From: Penium margaritaceum
Taxonomy: Eukaryota; Streptophyta; Zygnematophyceae; Desmidiales; Peniaceae
Assembly: GCA_023375785.1 (NCBI GenBank)
Contig: SZWC01008671.1
Location: forward strand, 52,644-83,204
Reading direction: 5' to 3'
Length of the DNA: 30,561 bases
Shown: piece after piece, positions 1 through 8,817 of the stretch
Position numbering within the stretch: the first letter of the stretch is position 1
Layout: each line of letters opens with the position of its first letter
Translations under genes and position numbers: made by a program
The notes under the pieces: generated by a model
What the model was told of the DNA's origin: nothing
The model's database searches: none
Seen by the model: only the letters and a program-made list of their open reading frames with translations

Positions 1-60
1 CGGGAGACCCACAAAGGTCGACTGCATATTGCCTCTGATAGATTGTTCACTCTCTCTGTG

Positions 61-107
61 GTCGAGACCCGGGTACACGGTGGTTTGTACCGGTACCTCG
101 GGAGACC
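61..107. repeat. Hairpin repeat copy 1
   Basis: This is an inverted repeat. CCCGG at 68-72, GTAC at 73-76 and CGGT at 78-81 face ACCG at 89-92, GTAC at 93-96 and CGGG at 99-102. The loop has seven bases and there are small bulges at A77 and T98. The copy shares its outer arms and loop position with the copies at 166 and 302 but has its own inner 4-bp stem. Confidence 0.7.
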
Positions 108-165
108 CTGTACTGGTTGGTCTAGTCTTAGGGACCTCTTGACAGACATGTGTAGTCTGCGTGTG

Positions 166-212
166 GCTGAGACCCGGACGCCCGGTTACATGTTCCGGCG
201 TCTCGGGAGGCC
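166..212. repeat. Hairpin repeat copy 2
   Basis: The architecture is the same as in the copy at 61. Here the inner stem is ACGC (178-181) with GCGT (198-201), which is fully complementary although both arms differ from copy 1. The outer arm CCCGG (173-177) faces CGGG (204-207). The innermost CGGT/TCCG pairing has one mismatch. Confidence 0.7.
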
Positions 213-301
213 TAAACTTACCTAGCTTGGCTAGACCGTGATGCTAGTGTGTCACCGTATATTCTGGTTGTGTTTGGGGTATATTTGATATTTTCCTGTC
301 G

Positions 302-348
302 GTCGAGACCCGGGCACACGGTTGACTGTTCCAGTGCCTCGGGAGACC
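302..348. repeat. Hairpin repeat copy 3
   Basis: This is the third copy with the same architecture. The inner stem is GCAC (314-317) with GTGC (334-337), again complementary but different from the other two copies. The outer arms are CCCGG (309-313) and CGGG (340-343). The innermost CGGT/TCCA pairing is weak. Confidence 0.7.
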
Positions 349-606
349 TCCAGTTTATGGTTTCATGTTCTAGGACATGTGTATTCCCCGTTCGTGCTCT
401 TTGGTGCGGCGGGGATGACGGGGCCTGGTGGGCTAGCCGCCAGTCCCCAGTACAAAAGCTCAGTGTAGGGCTCATTGTACTTCTCCTTGATTCTTAATTC
501 GTTTGTTCCAGACTTAGCCAAATCTTGGCGCTGCACTTCTCTCTCTCACCACCAGAGCTCATGTCTATTCCAACATGGGCCTGCATGCCCTAGACTCATC
601 TTAGCA

Positions 607-1152
607 AAGCTATGGTGTGAGGATAGAATGGAGCAATGGGGTGGGGACCAAGAAAGGTTGAGCACCATGTGTATAGTTCCATGCGAGAGTGAGAGTTGCA
701 AAGAACGAGTCACAAGTAACAGCCCTGCTAGCGGGCGAGAGAGATAGTGACGAGCGGGGGCGGCGAGCTCCTCCTCCCTCGCACTGCGAGGCACGGAGGA
801 GCCTCGATCTCGACCTCGGCCCTGCTGGCGGATTTTTCCTGTGAACCTGCAGGAGACAGCATTCCGCCGAGACAACCTATGTGTCATGAACCGGGGTGCT
901 CACCTCCCCCCCTACCAAAACAGTGGCACTAGGAAACCTATTGTTAATGCAATGAGAAATACGTGTCTATGAAGTATTTCTGTCATGAGCCATCATGGTA
1001 ATTGTCATGGCTCCGTCTCTTGTGTACGTGTCACCACGAGGGACGCTGTGGTGTCGGCGCCAGTGTCACTCCAACATCAGTCACCTGCATCAATGAGATG
1101 GATGTGCAGCGAGGCCAGAGGTCACGACACGTCTGTGATTCACAAACCAACA
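607..1152 (-). repeat. Copia-1 3' LTR
   Basis: This 546-bp sequence recurs at 8826-9371 with no net length difference and 20 mismatches by eye. On the minus strand it begins TGTTGGTTTG, the usual copia LTR start, directly after a polypurine tract. Its far end seems to lack or to have changed the last ~8 bases that precede the PBS in the other LTR (8818-8825). Confidence 0.92.
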
Positions 1153-1161
1153 CTCCCCCAT
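1153..1161 (-). other. Copia-1 polypurine tract
   Basis: The minus strand reads ATGGGGGAG immediately before the LTR start TGTTGG. This is the expected primer site for plus-strand DNA synthesis. Confidence 0.85.
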
Positions 1162-1254
1162 GACCCACAGCCGACGCACACAAGCACAAGCTCACGGGCA
1201 CCACATGTGTCACAAAATGTGACTAACGACTGTACAGATGCACACAACAACCAC

Positions 1255-2925
1255 TCATCCAGGGTCGCCACGAAGACACAACAGTCCCACTGCATGCACG
1301 GCTACCTTGAAGACATTGTTGCTGAGTGCCTTCGTCAAGAAGTCCGCTCTCTGCTGTCGTGTGTCGACCCAAACGATCCGGACATCACCTGCAGCAATGC
1401 GCTCACGCACAAAATGATGCTCAACATTGATGTGATTCGTGCGTGTGTGATGCATGTCATCATGTTCTGCAATTGCTTTGGTACTCCGGTTGTCACAGCG
1501 CAACGTGATGCACTGGACAGGGACGCGCAGTTGCTGAAACAAGCGACACAGCCACACACTCTTACACGTCCCGGCACCAAGAGCAACATACTTAGCCTCA
1601 GTGGAACTACGTGCCACACAACCTTGTTTGCCACTTTTCCACGACACAGCGGTCCCTCCGACCAGAAAGATGTAGCCTGTACGGCTGCGAGCATCCGTGT
1701 CAAGGGCCCAGTCACTGTCTGTGTAGCCATCGACTACAACCAACGGCTGTGCCTGGTAGCACAGACCGGTCCGGGCAGTGGAGAGAGCGTACCTGACGAC
1801 GCGCAGTGCAGCCTCGAGGTGCCGTGCTCTAGGGCACTGAGAGAACTGGGCCAGGAAGTTCACAGAGAAGGCGACATCCACTCTGGTCGTTGTCGCCAGG
1901 TACATGAGTGACCCGATGACGCGGAGATAGTCCATCACGTCGACTGCCTCCCCCAGCTTAGACACGTCCAGTGTCTTCAGCAACTTCTGCCCAGCTGGCG
2001 TCATAGGCGTCGACGCTGTTGGGGTGGACTCAAGCAGGGACGCAAAGCGCTCGCCCAGGCTACGGACGTACGTAGCCTGGTGCACATGAAGGGTGGGACG
2101 CGACCGGTCACGCTCAAGCTCGATGCCCAAGAAGACACGAGCAGGACCGAGGTCCTTCATCTTGTACGTAGACTGGAGGAGGCTCTTCACTGACCTGACA
2201 GCATCCTGGCTAGGCGAAGCTATCAGCAGGTCGTCCACGTAGACTAGGACAGCCACGAACGGCACAGATGGTGGAGTCACAAAGAGCGAAGGGTCCACCG
2301 TATTGCGTTGGTACCCTCCTCTCTCGAGGGTGGACGTGATCTGGTGGTTCCAGCACCGAGGCGACTGCTTCAGGCCGTAGAGGGCCTTCCGCAGTTGCCA
2401 GAATCTGTCAGTGCCATCGGAGAAGCGTGGAGGCTGGACCATGTAGATCACCTCATCCAGCTGTCCGTGCAGGAATGCATTGTTCACGTCCATCTGTTCA
2501 AGCTCCCAGTCATGGTGAGCCACGAGACTCAGCAGCGCTCTGGCTGTGGTGTACCGTCCAACCGGTGCAAACGTTTCATCGAAGTCGATGCCTGGGACCT
2601 AGGAGAACCCCTTCGCCGTGAGCCTCGCCTTGTACTTGTCCAGAGCGCCATTGGGTTTGTACTTCCGTCGGAAGACCCAACGAGCGTCGATGGCCTTGCG
2701 ACCAGGCGGTAAGTCAACTAACTCGTAGACCGCGTGATCATCCAGAGCGTTCAGCTCATCACGCATGGCCGCCTCCCACTGTTGGGCATCAGTGGAAGCA
2801 TGTGCTTGACGCACCGTGGTCGGCTCAGGTGGTGGAGCTGTGGTGGCTGACGCAGCGTGACACTATGCAATGCTACTCGAAACAGCCACCTCCAATTCGT
2901 GTGCATGCACTGAGGCAAGGAGGGC
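1255..2925 (-). pseudogene. pol: Copia-1 pol: reverse transcriptase and RNase H
   Basis: The RT copies element RNA into DNA and the RNase H removes the RNA strand. One frame covers the conserved RT start (KYKARLTAKGF, then GIDFDETFAPV), motif A (QMDVNNAFLHG), LRKALYGLKQSPRCW, the catalytic YVDD at 2230-2241, and copia RNase H motifs: YTDSDWA, SSTEAKY, CDN, and DFLTKAL near the C-terminus. It ends at a stop at 1255. Two in-frame TAG codons break it, at 2863-2865 and 2599-2601. The second lies where Copia-2 has Gln (KGFLQIPG against KGFS-stop-VPG). From 2598 to 1255 the frame is fully open (about 448 codons) and all catalytic residues I can place are present. A -1 frameshift near 2925 separates it from the linker. 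Confidence 0.92.
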
Positions 2926-3540
2926 ATAGCCAAGGCAGAGCTCGGGTGGACAACCCCTGTGGCCAAGCCTATGGCATCCATGCCCGTAGGGAGGACAGGC
3001 GACAGCCCCGTCGGAGAGGGGGGGGGGCGTGCTGAGACCGTAGGGCCAGAGCGTTGAGGGAGTGCACGAAGGCGCCCGCCTCGGACAAAAGGGGAGACTG
3101 GAGCAGGACCATTGATGGTCAGTGGCGGAGATGGACCAACCGCATGAGGAAGGGAAGAGACACGTGAGGCGGCCACCGGAGGCGTGACCGGACTGGACGG
3201 AGGAACAGGTGAGGGGACCGCAGCTGACTGGACAGCGTCCGAGACAGGAGAGGACGGGGCCGCAGAGGAGCTATTGGAGGACGGGGAAGAAGTGGGCGCA
3301 TGACCGGACGACGAGGGCGGCGAGCTGGGTGCCGGACCAGATGACAAAGACTGCAACAAGGGTGAGAGCTGTGGTGCAGCAGCAGGGACTGAAGGGATGG
3401 CATGACTGACTACCCCCCCAGCCGAGAGAGGTAGGAGAGAGGAGGCAGGGGGCAAGCGACTGAGGTCACGAAGGAAGACAGACTCAAAGAACAAGGCATC
3501 ACGGGATTCGATGACGCGCTGACGAACGGGATCCCAAACC
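2926..3540 (-). pseudogene. pol: Copia-1 pol: Pro/Ser-rich linker between integrase and RT
   Basis: After the integrase the copia polyprotein has a low-conservation connector. Here it starts VWDPVRQRVIESRDALFFE, typical of the integrase C-terminal end, and continues as a long Pro/Ser/Ala-rich stretch with no recognisable fold. It is in a different frame from both neighbours. A -1 shift near 3540 joins it to the integrase (the AQSKAWR / VWDPV junction), and another near 2925 joins it to the RT frame. Conservation of protein sense on both sides of each break shows that these are single-base losses within a once continuous frame. Confidence 0.82.
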
Positions 3541-3948
3541 GCCAGGCCTTAGATTGGGCAGACACACCCAGAAAGGGACACAGGCGGCCACGAGGAGACA
3601 ATTTGCCGTCACTCAAGTCCTCGTGGAGCCAAAGGGAAGCAATGCTGCCCCAGACCCGAGCGAGGCGCAGGTCAGCGCGAGTGCCGGACCAGCGTTCAAA
3701 GGGGGTGACTGTGCGGGGAAGGGGACCGTGGGGGACGCGATTCCAGACCCACGTCATATAGCTCAATGCCTCAAAGGCAAAAAGCTGGGATAGGCCAGAC
3801 TCGGACAAGAGAGTGCGGACGCCGTCAGCCAATGTACGATTCCAACGCTCGGAGACTCCATTTTGCTGGGGTGTGTAAGGAGCAGAGGTCTCCAGACAAA
3901 CCCCGCGGGACTCAAGGAGACGGGCGGTCGGACCAAGGAACTCGTCAC
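3541..3948 (-). pseudogene. pol: Copia-1 pol: integrase C-terminal half
   Basis: This part holds the third catalytic residue of the DDE integrase core, the Glu in TPQQNGVSERWNRTL, the signature of copia integrases. It is followed by the VWGSIASLWL and DGKLSPRG blocks typical of the region after the core. It lies one frame away from the N-terminal half. The break is at about 3947-3949, directly after the RSD that carries the second catalytic Asp. A second break at about 3540 ends it. Confidence 0.88.
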
Positions 3949-4893
3949 ACGGTCGCTGCGAAAGATTCGCAACGACCGCTGACACGCGCGCTCAGCCCGC
4001 ACCAGCCAGGACTCAATGACGGAGCAGACGTCGCTTTTCTGACGCAGGGCGAACACCCAACGAAACCGGGAGAAATCATCGGTAAGACATAAGACGTACC
4101 GACCGACGTCGCCCAGGAGGTCATGGGGCAAAGGCCCCATGACATCCGCATGGACACGATCGAGCGGGTGGGAAGGCTCAGAGTCAGACGGAGAGAAAGG
4201 GGAGTGATGCATCTTGCCTTGCGCACAGTCGAGACAGTCAGCAGGGCAAGGGGCAGGGAAGTCAGAAGGGGAGAGGCCAACAGCAGGCTGAAGGCGAAGC
4301 ATACTGTGAACGGCATCAGAATGAACATGACCAAGGTGGCGATGTAAGAGACGGACAAGGTCAGGAGAGAGGGATGGTGCAACATGAGCAAGCGCAGACC
4401 CCGGCATGGAGGAAGAGGAAGAGGCATGCAAGGGAACACGATAAAGCCGTCCGCAGTGAATGCCACGCAAGATAGGACCGCCAGAGGGACGTAGAGAAAT
4501 AGTGCCAAGACCACGGCTAGCAGTGAAATCCATACCTTGGTCATCGAGGGATGACATAGACAGCAAGCTGAGCTCGAGCGAAGGCACGTATAGAACGTCT
4601 GGCAAGTACAGTGCACCACTGGGACCGACAAAACGGACGACGCCAACACCCTGAACGGGGAGCAACTGACCAGACCTCGTGCGGACGAAGCGGACAGACC
4701 CGACAGGGCCCAATGAGACGAACAAGGACCGAACAGACGTCATGTGGTGCGTGGCCCCAGAATCGAGGACCCAAAAACCACTGGAGACACGGACAGAGGG
4801 TAGAACACCAGAGGTGGTGACAGTGCCAACAGAGGACCTGGAGGAGACAGGTGACTCACAGAGGGAGAGACAATGAGGAAGGATAACAGACTG
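3949..4893 (-). pseudogene. pol: Copia-1 pol: protease and integrase N-terminal half
   Basis: The aspartic protease motif WVLDSGATHHMT is intact, with Asp-Ser-Gly at 4756-4764; this enzyme would cut the Gag-Pol polyprotein. Downstream are the GAG-pre-integrase region and the HHCC zinc-binding domain (HRHLGH, then CPADCLDC). The first catalytic Asp follows (HADVMGPLP), then TDDFSRFRWVFALRQKSD, and the second Asp in IFRSD just before the frameshift. The segment is in the same frame as gag and is separated from it only by one TAG at 4894-4896. Reading through that codon continues without interruption into this segment. Confidence 0.92.
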
Positions 4894-6552
4894 CTAGTGC
4901 TCAATCCACGGGACAGACACATGCAACGAGCCCAGAACGTGACCGGGGGGATCCCCACGAAGGACGTGTGTCTGACACGCGAGACCTCTGGCCGTCGATG
5001 CAACACCCTCACCTCCCTGATTGCGAAGGCGTAGAAGCTGAAGAAGGGACTGCTCCAGCTGGCGCTCCCGATCACCACGGTCACCGTCCACCAACGCCGG
5101 TGGGGCCGGAGTAGACGCGCTCGAGGAAGAAGGGAACCACGGCGGCGGTGTGTAGGAGGAGGAGGGAGGACCTGCATAAGTGGGTACACCGGATGAAGGA
5201 GGCCAGCCCCAGGGGTAGGGACCAGGAGGTAGAAAGGACGGCATGCCAATGGTGGAGTGGGCGTGGGCAGATGTGGTGGAAGGTGGACGCCAAGAGGCTG
5301 GAGAGGCAGAGGGTGACGGCGTGGAGGAGGAGCTAGAAGTGCGAGCCCAGTGTGCACGCATGGCCCGAGCGAGACGAAGATCGTCCGGAGGGGCGGGACA
5401 GGAACGGGCAGAATGCTCAGAGGAGCCGCAGTTCCAGCACACGACGACACCGGGAGTCCGGGAGGAAGGAGTGCTACTCTTGTCCTTCCCCTTGCCTTTG
5501 CCCTTCCCCTTGCCCTTCCCACATCCCTGGGAGGCAAGGGCAGAAGCAGGAGGGGGCTGGACAGGCGAGGAAGAGGAGGAAGGAGCAGAGGAAGAAGAGG
5601 GTGCAGCAGCGGTGGCAAGTGCAGCAACACCTATGACAGCGGAACGGTTGAGGCGCTTGTTTTGAAGGCTAGTCCACCAGGCAGCAAGGCGCTCGGAGGT
5701 GAAATCCCAGAGGGCCCCTACCCCGGGCGGCGAATCTGGGGGAACAGGCTGTGAGGCAATTTGCTGTAGCTCGTCAGTTTTGACGTCGCGAAGGAGGTCG
5801 GACAACTCCGGGATGAGACCGTTAACCATTGTGAGTACGACAGAGAGCTGGCCAGGCGCAACTTTGCCAAGCTCATGAAGGAGCTTGAGACCGCGAGACC
5901 AGTATGCATCAGCGGTCTCGTCAGTACGCATGAGAAGCGTGTTGAACTGGACTGTGAGAGCGCTCTGAGCGGCTTGGCCAGTGACAGTGGTGCGACGATG
6001 CAGCATGGCATATGCGCCGACAGGATCGGCCAGACACTGGACAACAGGGTCAGCATTGAACGTGCCGACATCATCAATCAGCGACTCAGGGGCGGCAGCG
6101 ATGAGGGCGCACACAGCACTGACAGACTCTGTTGCAAGGGGAATGAAGGGATCAACAACTGGGGAGTAGTACTCCCACAGCTGCTCCCCTTGAGCCCACG
6201 CGCTAAAGCGCACTTCCCAGGAGGTGAAGGCAAGTCCAGAGGAGAGGGAGGGCGGCTGCGAGAAGAATTCATGCTGGCGAGGCGCAGGCGAAGGAGTAGC
6301 TGCAGTGGGATGACTGGTCTGAGCAGCGACAGAAGTGCTGGAGGCAGAAGTGCTAGAGGCGGTGCTAGCGGCGGTCGGGACTGCAGACACGACAGGGAGG
6401 CGACGCAAGACGATAGAGGCGACTTCATCAGCGAAGGCAACACAATTATCCTCTGCAAACTTAAGGCAATCTTCAGCCTCCTGCTGAGCCTCGTGGGTGA
6501 GAGTCAGCTGACGCTGAAGGGTAGCCATGACTGACTCGTTGTCACCAGGCAT
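4894..6552 (-). CDS. gag: Copia-1 Gag: capsid and nucleocapsid protein
   Basis: Gag packages the element RNA into virus-like particles. I place the start at the ATG at 6550-6552 (MPGDNESVMATLQ), because the open frame farther upstream offers only a GTG. The protein is about 552 residues. A helical capsid-like part contains a copia-type Gag block (LTVQFNTLLMRTDETADAYW and following), which Copia-2 shares. A basic GKGKGKGKGKGKDK run lies just before a zinc knuckle CWNCGSSEHSARSC (CX2CX4HX4C) for RNA binding. A Pro/Ser-rich tail follows. The stop is a TAG with pol continuing in the same frame. The aligned position in Copia-2 is Trp, so this stop is probably a mutation and not the natural end of Gag. 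Confidence 0.88.
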   Translation of the reverse strand: MPGDNESVMATLQRQLTLTHEAQQEAEDCLKFAEDNCVAFADEVASIVLRRLPVVSAVPTAASTASSTSASSTSVAAQTSHPTAATPSPAPRQHEFFSQPPSLSSGLAFTSWEVRFSAWAQGEQLWEYYSPVVDPFIPLATESVSAVCALIAAAPESLIDDVGTFNADPVVQCLADPVGAYAMLHRRTTVTGQAAQSALTVQFNTLLMRTDETADAYWSRGLKLLHELGKVAPGQLSVVLTMVNGLIPELSDLLRDVKTDELQQIASQPVPPDSPPGVGALWDFTSERLAAWWTSLQNKRLNRSAVIGVAALATAAAPSSSSAPSSSSSPVQPPPASALASQGCGKGKGKGKGKGKDKSSTPSSRTPGVVVCWNCGSSEHSARSCPAPPDDLRLARAMRAHWARTSSSSSTPSPSASPASWRPPSTTSAHAHSTIGMPSFLPPGPYPWGWPPSSGVPTYAGPPSSSYTPPPWFPSSSSASTPAPPALVDGDRGDRERQLEQSLLQLLRLRNQGGEGVASTARGLACQTHVLRGDPPGHVLGSLHVSVPWIEH

Positions 6553-7307
6553 GGTGACGACATGAGGGCTCTGCCCGACAGATTTGGGCAGAGTTTCCCC
6601 CACCCCAGTGGTCGTGGGAAAAGTGGGGGTGCCTGAGGCAAAGTGGCTGAACACTGTAGGACAGCCCACCCCAAGTCAGACAGAACAAGCCACCGCAGAG
6701 AAGACAAGAGAAGGCAGCGGGGGGCAAAAGCATGCAGGATAGAGAGTCATGCAGTGACAGGGGACGGACTGCGCAGGAAGGCTAAGAGTGGTGGAACCGC
6801 AGCAGCGGAGGCAGCGGAGAGAATGGAAACAGTGGAGGTGACTGGCACCACCAGAGCAAGTGCTCTAGTGACAAAGGCGGCACTGAGGGTGATGATGACT
6901 GCAGCAATGGAGACCGACGCAGTGACCAAGCTGGAGGCGGCAGATGGAGTAGATGCTGCTGCAGTGACAGCGGCGGCCGTCGAGGTGCGGATGGAAGTTG
7001 CAGCCGTCGCTATTGCAGATGCAGATGAAGCTGTCGCAGATGCAATGGCAGACGCTGCGGCAGAAATCTGGGTCCCTATGTCAGCGGTTGCTACAGCAAT
7101 GGGACCGACGACAACCGCAGCTTCTGTGTATACCTCTATTGCACGTCCTACTGAGGTCGAGGCAGGCGCACGAGGGGCTCTAGCAGCAGCGGCAAAAGTA
7201 GCGGTGGCTGCTGCAGCTGCGTCTATAATTGCGGCTGTCGTTCGAGTGAGGGCACTCACAACGCCAACAGTGTCCTTGGTAAGGGCAGCGTACAGAGTGG
7301 GAGAGAC

Positions 7308-7355
7308 CTACGGCTGTGTATCCCCCCCAGGAGAAAGAGGTGGGGAGACGCTTAC
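7308..7355 (-). other. Possible 48-nt intron in the Copia-1 leader
   Basis: On the minus strand ACCG is followed by GTAAGC, close to a consensus splice donor. The stretch ends CCGTAG before GTC, after a C/T-rich tract. Its length is 16 codons, and removing it would delete the in-frame TAG at 7308-7310 while keeping the frame. The sites are seen; the splicing is inferred, and the G-run between the pyrimidine tract and the acceptor is unfavourable. Confidence 0.25.
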
Positions 7356-7579
7356 CGGTCTGTGGCGAGCAGTCCGAGTAGACGACGCTGCCGTAGACGC
7401 AGACGCTCGGTTGCTACTCATGCCTCTGCGACGCCTTGCGTGACGATGCGGCGGCCCTCCTTCATAGTAACCACCAGGAGGAAGCGCGCAGTGAGCGTCA
7501 CGGAGAGCCAGCATGGTGGAGGCAGCACCACCGAAGCGGTGCACTTTCTGCCGATGTGGCTGGTGTGGCTGCCAGCGCT

Positions 7580-8430
7580 GTTGCGAGTACGACACGCTGC
7601 TGCTGCGACTACCGACAATGTTATTGCTGCTGTGGCTGTCAGAGTTACCAGCGTAGCCTCTAACAATGCTGCTTCTGCTGCTCCCGATGTTGCTGTTGCT
7701 GCGGCTAATGCGGCTGCCAATGCTGCTGTTGCCGCGGCTGACGGGGCTGAAAGAATTGATGGTAACAATACTACTGCTGCTGCTCCTGATGCTGCTGCTG
7801 CTGGCTAAGGCAGCCTCCAACACTGTTGCTGCGGACAATAATGCTGCTGCTGCGGCTGACGGGACTGCCAGCACTGCTGCTAACAATGCTGTTGCTGCTG
7901 CTCCCGATGCTGCTGCTACTGCGGCTGACGGGGCTGCCAGCACTGCTGCTAACAATGCTGGTGCTGCTGCTCCCGATGTTGCTGCTGCTGCGCCTGATGC
8001 AGCTGCAATGTTGCTGCTGACAGCAATGCCGCTGCCGCTGCTCCAGATGCTGCTGCTGCTGCGGCTGAGGCGGCTGCCAAAACTGCTGCTACGAACAATA
8101 CTGCTGCTGCGGCTAAGGCAGCCTCCAACACTGCTGCTGCGGACAATAATGCTGCTGCTACGGCTGACGGGGCTGCCAACACTGCTGCTAACAATGCTGC
8201 TGCTGCTGCTCCCGATGCTGCTGCTGCTTCTGCTGCGGCTGACGGGGCTGCCAGCACTGCTGCTAAAAATACTGCTTCTGCCTCTCCCGATGTTGCTGCT
8301 GCTGCGCCTGATGCGGCTGCAATGCTGCTGCTGACAGCAATGCCGCTGCCGCTACTCCGGATGCTGCTGCTGCTGCGGCTGGGGCGGCTGCCAAAACTGA
8401 GGCTGCGAACAATACTGCTTCTGCTGTGGC
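7580..8430. repeat. GCT-type triplet repeat tract
   Basis: This is an imperfect (GCT)n-like array with interruptions such as CCCGATG, GCTGACGGG and AACAAT. It is built of about 60-70-bp sub-blocks. All six frames are mostly free of stops, so long Leu-, Ala- or Ser-rich translations here on either strand are composition artefacts unless shown otherwise. Confidence 0.9.
7805..8429. repeat. Tandem duplication of about 308 bp inside the triplet tract
   Basis: The block beginning CTAAGGCAGCCTCCAACACT at 7805 begins again at 8113 and follows the same order to about 8429, with scattered substitutions and a few small length changes. The 308-base offset is not a multiple of three. One reading frame is therefore Ser-rich in the right copy and Ala-rich in the left copy. 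Confidence 0.85.
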
Positions 8431-8804
8431 TGACGGGTGTGTGTGCTGCTGCGGGCTACAAAAGGAGACTGCCACAGCTGCTGCTGGCGAGTAGATGCAC
8501 CAGCAGGATTGCGGTGGGAGCTACGTAGATCGCAGCTGTTATGGTTGCGAGTGACGTGCGGGAAGGAGAGATCCGCAGAAAGGAAAGAAACCCTAATCCG
8601 CGTTTTTTTTTTGCACGTTGCTGCAGCCGACCGCCGAGAATGGAGGCCGAGGGCTAGGGTGGAGAAGAATTCTCCTTCCCAAGAGCGTGTAGGTCTGCTG
8701 AAGAATGGCAGAGATGGCGGAAGCGGTGGCGGCGATGGCGAAGTGTCACGCGCCAACAGGATCTCATGCGCGATGTCGCACGTGATGCGTTCGCTCCTCA
8801 CACT

Positions 8805-8816
8805 GCTCTGATACCA
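8805..8816 (-). other. Copia-1 primer-binding site (initiator Met tRNA)
   Basis: The minus strand reads TGGTATCAGAGC, the canonical 12-base complement of the 3' end of plant initiator-Met tRNA. It lies one base inside the putative 5' LTR end at 8818, if the LTR is taken to finish in CA. Confidence 0.93.
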
Positions 8817-8817
8817 G

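Larger units (their letters stand above)
1..606. other. Flanking region with a repeated hairpin, no gene
   Basis: No convincing coding region is visible on either strand. The first 350 bases carry a dispersed imperfect repeat that begins with GAGACCCGG and ends with CTCGGGAG(A/G)CC. Three full copies are listed separately, and the window starts inside the 3' arm of a fourth (CGGGAGACCC). From about 350 to 606 the sequence is unremarkable. The Copia-1 3' LTR begins at about 607. Confidence 0.6.
6553..8804 (-). other. Copia-1 leader: 2.25 kb, GCT/GCA-rich, partly open frame
   Basis: This stretch lies between PBS and gag, where copia elements usually have a short leader. Much of it is built from GCT/GCA/GCG triplets. 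On the minus strand one frame stays open from 8801 to 6747 except for two TAG codons, at 8352-8354 and 7308-7310. It reads as a Pro/Gln-rich part, then an Arg/Ser-rich repeat (SPVSRSSS-like), an Ala-rich stretch, and an Ala/Thr/Ser-rich tail that ends 195 bases before the gag ATG. No ATG opens this frame near the PBS, and triplet repeats lack stops by nature, so coding is only a possibility. I recognise no domain. A T-run at 8605-8614 is the only other notable feature. Confidence 0.45.

Noticed and set aside
985..1911. 308-codon plus-strand open frame with ATG
   Set aside because: It lies antisense to the Copia-1 3' LTR and RNase H, which have clear protein similarity. No domain is visible in the plus-strand translation, and its openness reflects the GC-rich codon use of the real strand.
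6643..7443. 266-codon plus-strand Ala/Thr/Val-rich frame
   Set aside because: It overlaps the Gag N-terminus on the other strand and consists of GCA/GCG-rich low-complexity sequence.
7666..8334. 222-codon plus-strand Leu/Ala-rich frame that looks like a membrane protein
   Set aside because: It is a translation of GCT repeats. CTG or GCT runs give Leu- or Ala-rich hydrophobic strings in any frame, and there is no conserved domain.
7180..8430. Short spaced repeats considered as a CRISPR array
   Set aside because: Repeats are imperfect triplet-based blocks without unique spacers, in a eukaryotic retrotransposon.
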